NCBI GenBank assembly: GCA_002412495.1
Contig: DHVE01000060.1
Span: forward strand, 5,181-21,261
Origin: Betaproteobacteria bacterium UBA5216
GTDB lineage: Bacteria > Pseudomonadota > Gammaproteobacteria > Burkholderiales > SG8-41
DNA length: 16,081 bases
Direction: 5' to 3'
Both the position numbers and the translations under genes were made by a program. The notes beneath the pieces were generated by a model that saw nothing but the letters and a program-made list of their open reading frames with translations, ran no database searches and was not told the origin of the DNA. Shown here in pieces: positions 6,123-13,281 of the stretch (position 1 is the first letter of the stretch; every line of letters starts with the position of its first letter).

Positions 6123-7112
6123 TCAGCCATCTATGCGCACCCCCGCAGCCTTGATGATCTTGCTGAATTTCGCGATTTCATTACGCATGTAATCCACCAT
6201 CGCTTCCGGCGTGCTGGGCGCGGGCGTGTTGCCCGCCGCTTGAAAGCGGGCCACCGTGTCGGCGTGCGACAGCGCCTTGTGCAGTCCGCCGTTCAGGCGC
6301 ATCACCAGCGCGCTTGGTGTTTTCGCGGGCGCGACGATGCTGTACCACGTCACCACTTCATAGCCCGGCCAGGTTTCCGTCAGCGTGGGTGTATCCGGCG
6401 TGAGCGGTGAACGCGTTGCGCCGCAGGTGGCGAGCAACGTCAGCCGGCCGGTCTTTACATGCGGCAGCGCCGAGGCCATGCTGACAAACAACATCTGAAT
6501 TTGCGCGCCCACCAGGTCGGCAATCGCGGGCACTGCACCCTTGTAGGCCACGTGCCGGATATCGATGCCAGTCAACATTTTCAGCTGCTCGCCGCCCAGA
6601 TGTGCGGTGCTGCCCATGCCCGCCGAGCCAAAATTAAGCGTGCCCGGCTTGGCCCTGGCGGTCGCGACCAGGTCAGCCACGGTCTTCGCGCCCACCGACG
6701 GGTGCGAGACCAGCGCAAACGGGCTGATGGCGACCATGCTCACCTGCGCAAAGTCACGAACGGGATCGTACGGTATGGCTTTATGTACCAGCGGCGCGAT
6801 CACCATGGTCGAGCCGGCGCCGAGCAGCAGGGTATAACCATCGGGCGCGGCGCGCGCCACGATCTCCGCGCCGATGGTCCCGGCCGCCCCCGCGCGATTA
6901 TCGACCACCACTTGTTGTCCCCAGGCCTCGGTCAGCCGTTGCCCCATGATGCGCGCCACCTGTTCGGCGGGGCCGCCAGCGGACGTGGTGTTTATGATGC
7001 GGATGGGTTTGTTGGGGTAATCCGAATGGTTTGACCGGGGCTGCGCATGGCTCGCCGATGCCAGTGCCAGTGTCCCGCAAAATAAACACGCCAAAACACC
7101 ACCACGCCACAT
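6123..7112 (-). CDS. Bug-family (tripartite tricarboxylate) periplasmic substrate-binding receptor
   Basis: 329 residues with a signal peptide ending near SHAQ at residue 24, then the Bug/TctC pattern: YPNKPIRIINTTSAGG at 32-47, QQVVVDNRAGAAGTIGAEIV at 66-85, PDGYTLLLGAG at 90-100, a central GTLNFGSAGMGSTAHLGGE and HVAYKG. Bug receptors are Venus-flytrap proteins that bind carboxylates, amino acids or nicotinate-like acids and either feed TctA/TctB permeases or signal. Here the ligand-loop sequence SAGGPAEQVAR departs from the usual PPGG-x-x-D-x-x-AR, with Glu where Asp is common. AGGAGG precedes the ATG at 7112 by about 4-5 bp. It is the last gene of the run, only 8 bp after the preceding Bug gene's stop, so the two are cotranscribed. 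It differs clearly from its neighbours, so the ligand probably differs too. Confidence 0.92.
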   Translation of the reverse strand: MWRGGVLACLFCGTLALASASHAQPRSNHSDYPNKPIRIINTTSAGGPAEQVARIMGQRLTEAWGQQVVVDNRAGAAGTIGAEIVARAAPDGYTLLLGAGSTMVIAPLVHKAIPYDPVRDFAQVSMVAISPFALVSHPSVGAKTVADLVATARAKPGTLNFGSAGMGSTAHLGGEQLKMLTGIDIRHVAYKGAVPAIADLVGAQIQMLFVSMASALPHVKTGRLTLLATCGATRSPLTPDTPTLTETWPGYEVVTWYSIVAPAKTPSALVMRLNGGLHKALSHADTVARFQAAGNTPAPSTPEAMVDYMRNEIAKFSKIIKAAGVRIDG

Positions 7113-7120
7113 GCTCCCTC

Positions 7121-8125
7121 CTACTCCGCGCGGATGTTCGCTTCGCGCGCGACGGTTTTCCATTTGTTCATGTTCTCCGCCAGCATGGCGCCGAACTGCG
7201 CGGGTGTCCATACGGTTACTTCCGCACCTTCGGTGGCGAGTTGCTTCGCCGCGTCGGCATCGCGCAATATCGTATTGATTTCGGCATTGAGCCGCGTGAT
7301 GATGGCGGGCGGCGTTTGCGCCGGTGCGACCAGTCCCCACCACACCGTGAATTCATAACCGCGCGCGCCGCCTTCGGCGAGTGTCGGCACATTGGGCAGC
7401 AGCGGCGAGCGCGTCGCGCCGCCCACCCCCAGCACGCGCAGCTTTTCCGTGCGCACAAACGGCATGCCCAGCGGCATGGTCGAAAACATCAGTGGCACTT
7501 CGCCCGCGAGCACCGCAAACGACGACGCGCCGCCGCCCTTGTACGCCACATGCCCGAGATCAACGCCCGCCGTGCGTTTGAACAGCTCGCCGCCGAAGTG
7601 ATGCATGCCCGCAACGCCGGTCGAGGCATAGTTGATTTTGCCCGGCATGCTTTTCGCAAGCGCGATCAGCTCCGGCAGCGTTTTTGCGGGCAGCCCTGGA
7701 TGGGCTAGCAGCATGTTCGGCCCCCGCCCGAACATCGCCACCGGCGCGAACGAGCCCAGCGTGTCGTACGGCACCTTGCGGATCACCTCGTTCATGGTGT
7801 GGGACGTCGAGGCGAACAACACGGTGTAGCCATCGGGCGCGGCCCGCGCCACGATTTCCGTGCCAATCACGCCCGCCGCGCCCCCGCGATAATCGTAAAC
7901 AATCTGCTGGCCGAACTTGGCGGTAAGCCGCACGCCGATGAAGCGCGCGATCAAATCGTTGCTGCCGCCGGGCGGAAACGCGATGACCATGCGGATGGGG
8001 CGGTTGGGGTAGGCTTGCGCGGCGCTGGCCGCGGGCGCGGACTGTGCCATGGCGTTGCCCGTGAGTAGCGCGGCGCAGGCGAGCACGCCGGCGGTACGGT
8101 GGGCACGTGGTTTGTGCCCACGCAT
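7121..8125 (-). CDS. Bug-family periplasmic substrate-binding receptor
   Basis: 334 residues from the ATG at 8125. The signal peptide (MRGHKPRAHRTAGVLACAAL onward) is probably cut after NAMAQ near residue 28. The mature protein starts with YPNRPIRMVIAFPPGGSNDL at 39-58, then DYRGGAAGVIGTEIVARAAP and DGYTVLFAS, and later INYASTGVAGMHHFGGELF and HVAYKGGGA. These are diagnostic of Bug/TctC receptors, with the usual PPGG-x-x-D ligand loop intact. An alternative ATG at 8158, preceded by GAGG, would overlap the amidohydrolase by 23 bp and lengthen the n-region; 8125 gives a more typical signal peptide but has no clear Shine-Dalgarno. The first codons lie inside a repeat hairpin (8094-8123). It follows the amidohydrolase stop by 10 bp and precedes the next Bug gene by 8 bp. 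Confidence 0.92.
   Translation of the reverse strand: MRGHKPRAHRTAGVLACAALLTGNAMAQSAPAASAAQAYPNRPIRMVIAFPPGGSNDLIARFIGVRLTAKFGQQIVYDYRGGAAGVIGTEIVARAAPDGYTVLFASTSHTMNEVIRKVPYDTLGSFAPVAMFGRGPNMLLAHPGLPAKTLPELIALAKSMPGKINYASTGVAGMHHFGGELFKRTAGVDLGHVAYKGGGASSFAVLAGEVPLMFSTMPLGMPFVRTEKLRVLGVGGATRSPLLPNVPTLAEGGARGYEFTVWWGLVAPAQTPPAIITRLNAEINTILRDADAAKQLATEGAEVTVWTPAQFGAMLAENMNKWKTVAREANIRAE
8094..8123. repeat. Copy A of a 30-bp hairpin repeat
   Basis: GTGGGCAC (8099-8106) and GTGCCCAC (8114-8121) form a perfect 8-bp stem with a 7-nt loop. The 30-bp block matches copy B at 9057-9086 at 26 of 30 positions in the same orientation. Copy A covers the second to about the tenth codon after the Bug-receptor start at 8125, so it is translated as part of the signal-peptide n-region. 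Confidence 0.75.
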
Positions 8126-8135
8126 GGTTGAAGCA

Positions 8136-9023
8136 TCAAGCGGTTTTTTCAAATCCATAAAGCGCCTCGGGATTTTGCACCAATATGCGGTTGCGCACCG
8201 CTTCATCCGGCGCCCACGTCGAGAGCAAATCAAACAGCAGCGAATCATCCGGCTTGCCGTCGGTTGCGCTCGGGTGAGGCCAGTCGCTGCCCCATACCAC
8301 GCGCTCTGGCGCGGCCTTGACGAACGCCTGCGCGATTTGCGTGGCGTCCGCATAGGGCGGGCCGACTTCGGTGTTGAAATACGCGCCCGCCAGCTTGACC
8401 CACGCGCGCCCCGCGTCGATCAGCCCGCGCACGATGTGATGCGATGTATCGTTGATGCCAGCGGGCAAATGCGGATGACCCAGGTGATCGATCACGACGG
8501 TCACCGGCAGCCGCCGCAAAATGTCGGCGAGTTCAACAATCTGATCGGCCTGAATGTTGAACTGGATGTGCCAGCCGAGATTGGCGATGCGTTTCGCGAG
8601 CGGCTCGATCATGTCGGGCTGCACCGCGCGCGTTTTGGGGTCGCCGAGGCTGAAGCGGATGCCACGCACGCCGGCCTCGTCAAAGCGCTTGAGTTCCGCA
8701 TCGCTGACGGTGGGATGCACCACCGCGATACCGCGCGAGTTTTTGCCGAACTGTTTCAGCGCATCCAGCGTTACCGCGTTATCGGTGCCGTAATGGCGCG
8801 GCTGCACGACGACGTTGCGCGTGGTGCCGAGGCATTGTTGCAGCAAGCGGTAATCCGCCACCGTGCTGTTCGGCGGCACCGGCCGCGCGGGCTGCGGCTG
8901 CGGCAACGCAAAACGCGCGGGATCGTAAATGTGGTGATGGCAGTCGCAGGCGTTCGCGGGGGCTTTGAGTTTGGGTGGGGCGGTGCCGGAGGAGTTGGGG
9001 ACGGAAACGCTCTGTAATGTCAT
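8136..9023 (-). CDS. Amidohydrolase-superfamily lactonase/isomerase (LigI- or galactarolactone-isomerase-like, COG3618)
   Basis: 295 residues, no signal peptide, hence cytoplasmic. Family residues are visible: DCHHHIYD at 27-34 (HxH at His29 and His31), RGIRF at 120-124, VIDHLGHP at 177-184 with His180, and WGSDWPHP at 244-251 with the catalytic-type Asp247. These match the COG3618 group, which includes 2-pyrone-4,6-dicarboxylate lactonase (LigI), L-rhamnono- and fucono-lactonases, and D-galactarolactone isomerase. LigI itself works without a metal. The exact substrate cannot be read from motifs, but the neighbours (quinoprotein dehydrogenase, Bug acid receptors, an UxaA-type dehydratase further upstream) favour a lactone of an oxidised sugar or an aromatic-derived dicarboxylate. 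The ATG at 9023 has only a weak Shine-Dalgarno (GGA). The gene ends 10 bp before the next Bug start. Confidence 0.9.
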   Translation of the reverse strand: MTLQSVSVPNSSGTAPPKLKAPANACDCHHHIYDPARFALPQPQPARPVPPNSTVADYRLLQQCLGTTRNVVVQPRHYGTDNAVTLDALKQFGKNSRGIAVVHPTVSDAELKRFDEAGVRGIRFSLGDPKTRAVQPDMIEPLAKRIANLGWHIQFNIQADQIVELADILRRLPVTVVIDHLGHPHLPAGINDTSHHIVRGLIDAGRAWVKLAGAYFNTEVGPPYADATQIAQAFVKAAPERVVWGSDWPHPSATDGKPDDSLLFDLLSTWAPDEAVRNRILVQNPEALYGFEKTA

Positions 9024-9056
9024 TATAAATATTCCATTAAAAACAGATGCTTACAA

Positions 9057-9086
9057 GTAGGGTGGACACGGTGTTTGTGCCCACGC
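9057..9086. repeat. Copy B of a 30-bp hairpin repeat
   Basis: GTGGACAC (9062-9069) and GTGCCCAC (9077-9084) can form an 8-bp stem with one mismatch and a 7-nt loop. It lies in the 81-bp gap between the quinoprotein stop (9105) and the amidohydrolase start (9023) and matches copy A (8094-8123) at 26 of 30 positions. In this place it could stabilise or partly terminate the upstream transcript. Confidence 0.75.
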
Positions 9087-9104
9087 GGACGGCTTTGCGC
9101 GCCA

Positions 9105-10787
9105 TCACTCCTCCATCAACGCAAACGTCCAAACCGAAGCCCCCGGCGACACATGTGCGCGGATCGCGGGGTTGCTGATGCCGCTGTTGCCGCCCAGTCC
9201 GCTGATCACGGTGATGTATTGCTTGCCCTTGTGGGTGTAGGTGATGGGCATGCTGTGTACGCCGGAACTGGTTTTGAATTGCCACAGCGTTTTGCCATTG
9301 GACTCATCCACGGCGATGAATTCGCCGGTGCGCTTGCCGGTGAAAAGCAGCCCGCCTGCGGTGGCGAAGGTGCCGGCCCATTGCGTGAAGTCGTTGAGCG
9401 GCACGCGCCACTTTGCCTTGCCGGTGAGCGGGTCGATGGCTTCGTAGTGGCCCAGTGGCACGCCGGGGCCGCCGTCGATGAACTTGAAGCCGTTGCCGGT
9501 GTAACGCGTGCCCGGTTTGTATTCCACCTTGGGTTCAAACCAGTATTCCATCGACTGGTGAATCGTCGCGCCGTATAAGAGACCGGTGTTCGGATTGAAC
9601 GCCATCGGCGGCCAGTTTTTGCCGCCGCGATACGACGGCCAGATTTCGACTTTCTCGCCAGCGCGCAGGCGTTTGGAAACATCCGACTCCACCGGCTTGC
9701 CGGTTTTCATGTCGATGTGGTCCGCCCAGTTTTGTTTGGCGTAGGCGTTGATGGCGATGGGCTTGCCGGTGGCGCGGTCGAGCACATACATGAAGCCATT
9801 GCGATCCGCGTGCATCAGCACCTTGCGCAGTTGTCCATCGACACGAATATCGGCGAGGATGTTTTCGTTGATGCCGTCGTGGTCGTACATGTCGCCCGGC
9901 GTCCATTGGTAATGCCAGACGATCTGCCCGGTCTTCGGACGCACGGCAATCACCGACGCGACATACAGGTTGTCGCCAGGGCGCACGTGCGGCGCCCACG
10001 GGCCGGCGTTGCCGGTGCCCCAGTAAACAAGATCGAGCTCGGGATCATACGAGCCGGTCATCCACGTACCGGCGCCGCCGCGCAAATGGTGATCGCCGCC
10101 CGCCGGCCAGGTGTCTCCGCCGGGTTCGCCGGGGGCGGCCGTGGTATAGGTGCGCCAGAGCTTCTTGCCGGTGTCCGGATCCCAACCGTCGATAAAGCCG
10201 CGGATGCCGTATTCACCGCCGGAAATGCCGGTGATCAGCACGCCGTTGGCGATCTGCGGCGCGTTGGTCATCGAGTAACCCTCTTTCCAGTCGATGGCTT
10301 TTTGTTTCCATACCTCCTTGCCGGTTTTTTGATCGAGCGCCACCACGTGCGCGTCCAGCGTGCCGCGAAACACCTTGCCGTTGTAGAGCACCAAACCCTT
10401 GTTGATCAGCCCGCAGCACACGATGCGCGGCACTTCCGGCGCGTAATCGACCGGCGTGCGCCACAGTTGGCGGCCCGTGTTGACGTCGATGGCGAAGGTG
10501 TCTTTCACCGTTGGCACAAACAGCACGCCGTTGTAAACCATCGGCTGCGCCTGCTCGCCGAGATTATTGTCGAGGCTCGCGCTCCAGACGGGGACTAGCT
10601 TCTTGACCGTGGATTTGTTGATCTGCTTCAGCGGGCTGTAGCGCTGCTGGTGATAGCCCATGCCAAAGGTCAGCACGTTGTCGGTGCTGCCGCCGTTGCC
10701 GTCGCGCTTGAGTTCATCGAGCGTTTGCGCGGATGCCGCACCTGCAAGAAACATCGCTGCCATTGCCGCTGTGATTTGTTTTTTCAT
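9105..10787 (-). CDS. PQQ-dependent methanol/ethanol-type quinoprotein dehydrogenase with lanthanide-type Asp-x-Asp site
   Basis: 560 residues with a Sec signal peptide cut after GAASA near residue 20, so it is periplasmic. It is an eight-bladed beta-propeller quinoprotein with repeated tryptophan-docking-like motifs (TGRQLWRT, TGKEVWKQ, TGKKLWRT, TGQIVWHY, TGKAKWRV). Visible active-site residues are the vicinal disulfide pair Cys124-Cys125, Glu192 in GGEYG, Asn260 in GTGN, catalytic Asp302, and a second Asp304 in MYDHDGINEN, with Arg329 in ADRNG. Asp two residues after the catalytic Asp is the signature of lanthanide-dependent XoxF/PedH-type enzymes; calcium MxaF-type enzymes have Ala there. 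No fused cytochrome domain is present, so an external electron acceptor is needed. GGGAG lies about 4 bp before the ATG. It sits 37 bp after a Bug-receptor gene and begins the catabolic part of the operon. The substrate is an alcohol or hydroxylated compound not identifiable here. Confidence 0.93.
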   Translation of the reverse strand: MKKQITAAMAAMFLAGAASAQTLDELKRDGNGGSTDNVLTFGMGYHQQRYSPLKQINKSTVKKLVPVWSASLDNNLGEQAQPMVYNGVLFVPTVKDTFAIDVNTGRQLWRTPVDYAPEVPRIVCCGLINKGLVLYNGKVFRGTLDAHVVALDQKTGKEVWKQKAIDWKEGYSMTNAPQIANGVLITGISGGEYGIRGFIDGWDPDTGKKLWRTYTTAAPGEPGGDTWPAGGDHHLRGGAGTWMTGSYDPELDLVYWGTGNAGPWAPHVRPGDNLYVASVIAVRPKTGQIVWHYQWTPGDMYDHDGINENILADIRVDGQLRKVLMHADRNGFMYVLDRATGKPIAINAYAKQNWADHIDMKTGKPVESDVSKRLRAGEKVEIWPSYRGGKNWPPMAFNPNTGLLYGATIHQSMEYWFEPKVEYKPGTRYTGNGFKFIDGGPGVPLGHYEAIDPLTGKAKWRVPLNDFTQWAGTFATAGGLLFTGKRTGEFIAVDESNGKTLWQFKTSSGVHSMPITYTHKGKQYITVISGLGGNSGISNPAIRAHVSPGASVWTFALMEE

Positions 10788-10824
10788 GGTTCTCCCTTTT
10801 TTTCAGTGTGACTTATTTCAATCT

Positions 10825-11802
10825 TCAATCCAGACGTATGCCTGCGTCTTTAATCAGCTTGGACCATTTCACAAGCTCCGCTTTCATGAATTGACCGAAC
10901 TGCTCGGGGCTATCGCCCACCATGTCCGCGCCCAGATCGAGCAGGCGCGCGCGCACATCCGGCAGTTGAATGATGCGCACGAGTTCGCGATTGATCTGCG
11001 CCACCAGCGGTGCGGGCGTGCCGCCCGGCGCGACGAATCCGTACCACTCGCGCGCCTCGAATCCGGGGAAGCCCTGCGAAGCGACCGTCGGCACCTGGGG
11101 CAACGCGGGCGAGCGCTCAAGCCCCGAGATGCCGAGCGCGCGCAGCTTGCCGCTGCGCACATAGGTGACGACCGTGGTGACGTTCTGCACGCCCATGGGA
11201 ATCTGCCCGCCGATTAAATCAATCAGCGCCGGCCCGCCGCCTTTGTACGGCACATGGGTGATGTCCACGCGCGCGACCGATTTCAGCAATTCGCCGGTGA
11301 GATGCACCACGGTGCCAGTGCCCGCCGAACCGAAGCTGAGTTTGCCCGGCTGCGCCTTGGCGAGTTTGATGAGATCGCCGATGGAAGTCGCGGGCACCGA
11401 GGGATGCACCGAAATCACGTTGGCCACGGAAATCGCCAGCGTCACCGGCGCAAAGTCGCGTGCAGGGTCTACTGCGCTCTTGGCGAACAGCGCTGGACTG
11501 ATGGCATGCGTGCTGATGATGACGCCCAGCGTGTGGCCGTCAGCCGGCGCGCGCGCGATGGCTTCTCCGCCGATCATGCCGCTCGCGCCGGAGCGGTTGT
11601 CGATGACGACGGGTTGTTTATGGGCCTCGGTCAGCTTCGGGCCAACCAGGCGGGCGACGATGTCCGTAGTGCCACCGGGCGGAAAGGGCACGATCATGCG
11701 CACGGGTTTCTCGGGCCACTTTGCGCCGGATGGGGCTTGCGCCAGCGCGCTGCTTGCCGGGGCGGCCAATAGAATGAGACACAACGGACGTATCGGATTC
11801 AT
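10825..11802 (-). CDS. Bug-family periplasmic substrate-binding receptor, first gene of the quinoprotein operon
   Basis: 325 residues starting MNPIRPLCLILLAAPASSAL, a signal peptide cut near ALAQA (residue 22-23). Bug signatures are WPEKPVRMIVPFPPGGTTDI at 29-48, VVIDNRSGASGMIGGEAIAR at 65-84, DGHTLGVIIS, then KLSFGSAGTGTVVHLTGELL and HVPYKGGGPALIDLIGGQI. The PPGG-x-x-D ligand loop is intact. The ATG at 11802 is preferred over an upstream in-frame ATG at 11853 because the signal peptide begins here and the upstream start falls before the predicted transcription start. The Shine-Dalgarno is poor. A promoter with a perfect TTGACA lies just upstream (11835-11863). The quinoprotein gene follows after 37 bp, so this receptor is likely coregulated with it and may bind its substrate or acidic product. 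Confidence 0.92.
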   Translation of the reverse strand: MNPIRPLCLILLAAPASSALAQAPSGAKWPEKPVRMIVPFPPGGTTDIVARLVGPKLTEAHKQPVVIDNRSGASGMIGGEAIARAPADGHTLGVIISTHAISPALFAKSAVDPARDFAPVTLAISVANVISVHPSVPATSIGDLIKLAKAQPGKLSFGSAGTGTVVHLTGELLKSVARVDITHVPYKGGGPALIDLIGGQIPMGVQNVTTVVTYVRSGKLRALGISGLERSPALPQVPTVASQGFPGFEAREWYGFVAPGGTPAPLVAQINRELVRIIQLPDVRARLLDLGADMVGDSPEQFGQFMKAELVKWSKLIKDAGIRLD

Positions 11803-11834
11803 GGTGAAAAGGTAAACAGCGGTGGAGTCAGTGC

Positions 11835-11863
11835 ATCGTGCGTCCACGTACAACCGATGTCAA
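11835..11863 (-). promoter_or_regulatory. Candidate sigma70 promoter for the Bug-quinoprotein operon
   Basis: On the minus strand a perfect TTGACA (11863-11858) is followed, after exactly 17 bp, by CACGAT (11840-11835), a weak -10 matching 3 of 6 consensus bases. Transcription would begin near 11828, about 26 bp before the ATG at 11802. It lies in the 97-bp gap after the upstream Bug gene. A weak -10 with a consensus -35 is compatible with activator or strength control. Confidence 0.4.
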
Positions 11864-11899
11864 GGCGCGGCGGAATCGGCGTGGCGGGAGCGCGCGAGT

Positions 11900-12877
11900 C
11901 TACGGCTGTCGTGTCACGCCGAGCTCGGCCAGCGTTTTGCGCAGCACCAGATACTCGGCATCGAGATGCTTGCGCGTTTCTGCGCTATTTTTGAAATCCA
12001 CCTCCCAGGCGTGTTCGAGCGCGGCGGCTTTCCATTCCGCACTGCTCGTGACTTTGGCGAACGTTGCGTCCCAGTAGGCGCGCTGCGCCGCAGTCAATCC
12101 GCCAGGGCCGACAATGCCGCGATAGGCCGCGTAAACCGCATCGATGCCTTGCTCGCGAAATGTCGGCAGCGCGATGGCCTTGCCCGCCTGGCGTTTTTCG
12201 GCACTGATGCCCATCAGGTTGACCTTGCCGGCGTGCGCGAGTGGAATCGCGCCACCCAGCGTGCCCACCCACGCGTCGATATGCCCGCCGAGCGCGGCCG
12301 TGACGCCTGCGCCACCCGCGTAAACAACAATACGCAAGGCCTTGGGATCGACGCCCGCCGCTTTGGCCAGCATGCCGAGCACGATGTGATTCTGGTTGCC
12401 CAGCGCGGGCGACAGGCCAAAGCTTACTGACGAGGGGTTGACCTTCAATCGCGCGATGAGGTCCTTCGCTGATTTTATCGGCGATTCCGCGCGCGTCCAC
12501 ACCGCGATGTACTCACGCATCAATATCGCCAGCGGCGTGAGATCCTGATAGCGTAGCGTGGATGCGCCGATGATGGCGTTGGTGAGCAGCGCCACGTTCA
12601 TGGTGGAGATCCAGTGCGCGTCGCCCTGATGCAGGTTAAGCGATGACCACGCAATGGAGCCGCCGCCGCCGGGGCGGTTGTTGACGGTGATGGACGGCAT
12701 GCCGGGGAGGGCCTGCAGGTGGCGTTGCAGCTCGCGCGCTTCACGGTCAGCGGCGCCGCCCGCGCCAGAGGAGACGGTGATTTCTATGGGGCGGGTGGGG
12801 GTCCAGGGTTGGGCGCGAGTCGGCGTTGTTATCGCAGTTGCAGCGCACATCAACATCAGTACGAGAAGGCGCCGCAC
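11900..12877 (-). CDS. Divergent Bug-family periplasmic substrate-binding receptor
   Basis: 325 residues from a GTG start at 12877. The signal peptide (MRRLLVLMLMCAATAITTPT onward) is cut near TRAQ at residue 23. The Bug fold is recognisable from TRPIEITVSSGAGGAADREA at 28-47 and ITVNNRPGGGGSIAWSSL at 63-80, plus VSFGLSPALGNQNHIVLGML and VYAGGAGVTAALGGHIDAWV. It departs from the others: SSGAGGAADREAR replaces VPFPPGG-x-x-D, and the PDGYTL motif is absent (GDAHWISTMN instead). The GTG is supported by AAGGAG about 11 bp upstream and by the basic-hydrophobic signal peptide; a longer start at 12991 would translate AT-rich and repeat-like DNA. The 97-bp gap and internal promoter suggest it is transcribed apart from the quinoprotein operon. 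It likely binds a different ligand. Confidence 0.88.
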   Translation of the reverse strand: MRRLLVLMLMCAATAITTPTRAQPWTPTRPIEITVSSGAGGAADREARELQRHLQALPGMPSITVNNRPGGGGSIAWSSLNLHQGDAHWISTMNVALLTNAIIGASTLRYQDLTPLAILMREYIAVWTRAESPIKSAKDLIARLKVNPSSVSFGLSPALGNQNHIVLGMLAKAAGVDPKALRIVVYAGGAGVTAALGGHIDAWVGTLGGAIPLAHAGKVNLMGISAEKRQAGKAIALPTFREQGIDAVYAAYRGIVGPGGLTAAQRAYWDATFAKVTSSAEWKAAALEHAWEVDFKNSAETRKHLDAEYLVLRKTLAELGVTRQP

Positions 12878-12984
12878 ATTGAAGAATACTCCTTCCCCTT
12901 CAGGGGCAAGGGCACACTTGAAGCGGAGCAGAAGGTGGGGATGGGGGTGGGGTTCAACGTATATTAAATTTATTGGCAAGGGAA
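12878..12984. promoter_or_regulatory. Leader region of the divergent Bug gene with hairpin overlapping the ribosome-binding site
   Basis: Read on the minus strand, an AT-rich stretch (12975-12960) that could hold a -10 element is followed by a C-rich run. A hairpin comes next: CCTT-G-CCCC, loop TGAA, GGGG-AAGG (12911-12891). Its right arm contains the AAGG of the AAGGAG Shine-Dalgarno (12894-12889). Folding would sequester part of the ribosome-binding site. No RNA family is recognised. Confidence 0.35.
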
Positions 12985-13215
12985 ACTCCATGCATCAAGT
13001 TCGCCGGGGGCAGCCCGGCGGCTGGTCACTTTCTTTTGTACGGCCAAAAGAAAGTAACCAAAGAAAACGCCGCCCCCGGTTCGCCGGCCCTTCGGGCTAC
13101 CCTGCGCTGCTCGCGAAAACTGGCGGCTGCGGAACTCGCCCTCGCGATACCCCCGCGAGGACTCAGACAGTCCTCGCCGACCCCTCCAGTTTCCGCTGCG
13201 CTGCTCAGCGGCTCT
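12985..13215. repeat. Hairpin-rich dispersed non-coding repeat element
   Basis: There is no gene here. The hallmark is a near-perfect inverted repeat: 15-nt arms at 13024-13038 and 13045-13059 (14 of 15 pair; core ACTTTCTTTTG / CAAAAGAAAGT) around a 6-nt loop. Two further hairpins follow: CCTCGCG/CGCGAGG (13140-13146, 13154-13160) and CGAGGACT/AGTCCTCG (13156-13163, 13169-13176), which share bases and so exclude each other. The block resembles a non-coding repeat I have seen scattered between genes in beta- and gammaproteobacteria, often mis-annotated as short ORFs containing KKVT. The boundaries are approximate. It lies downstream of the UxaA-type gene and upstream of the Bug gene and may end transcription. 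Confidence 0.65.
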
Positions 13216-13281
13216 CAGGGGGATGACCTCGATACACCTGCGCGTGTGCAAGTGTCCTGATTCCTTCATCGCATAACCCAA

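Noticed and set aside
7040..7112. Possible lipobox in the Bug receptor signal peptide (LACLFC)
   Set aside because: The Cys is too early in the hydrophobic region and a normal AxA-type cut site follows at SHAQ.
7031..9017. Long plus-strand ORFs (7031-7708, 8049-9017) opposite Bug and amidohydrolase genes
   Set aside because: Arg/His/Ala-rich shadow translations antisense to well-supported family members.
9717..10598. 293-residue plus-strand ORF inside the quinoprotein gene
   Set aside because: Antisense to a protein with all active-site residues present; no domain of its own.
12970..13281. Short ORFs of about 100 residues on both strands over the repeat
   Set aside because: They arise from the dispersed repeat (KKVT-type spurious proteins), have no ribosome-binding site and overlap each other.
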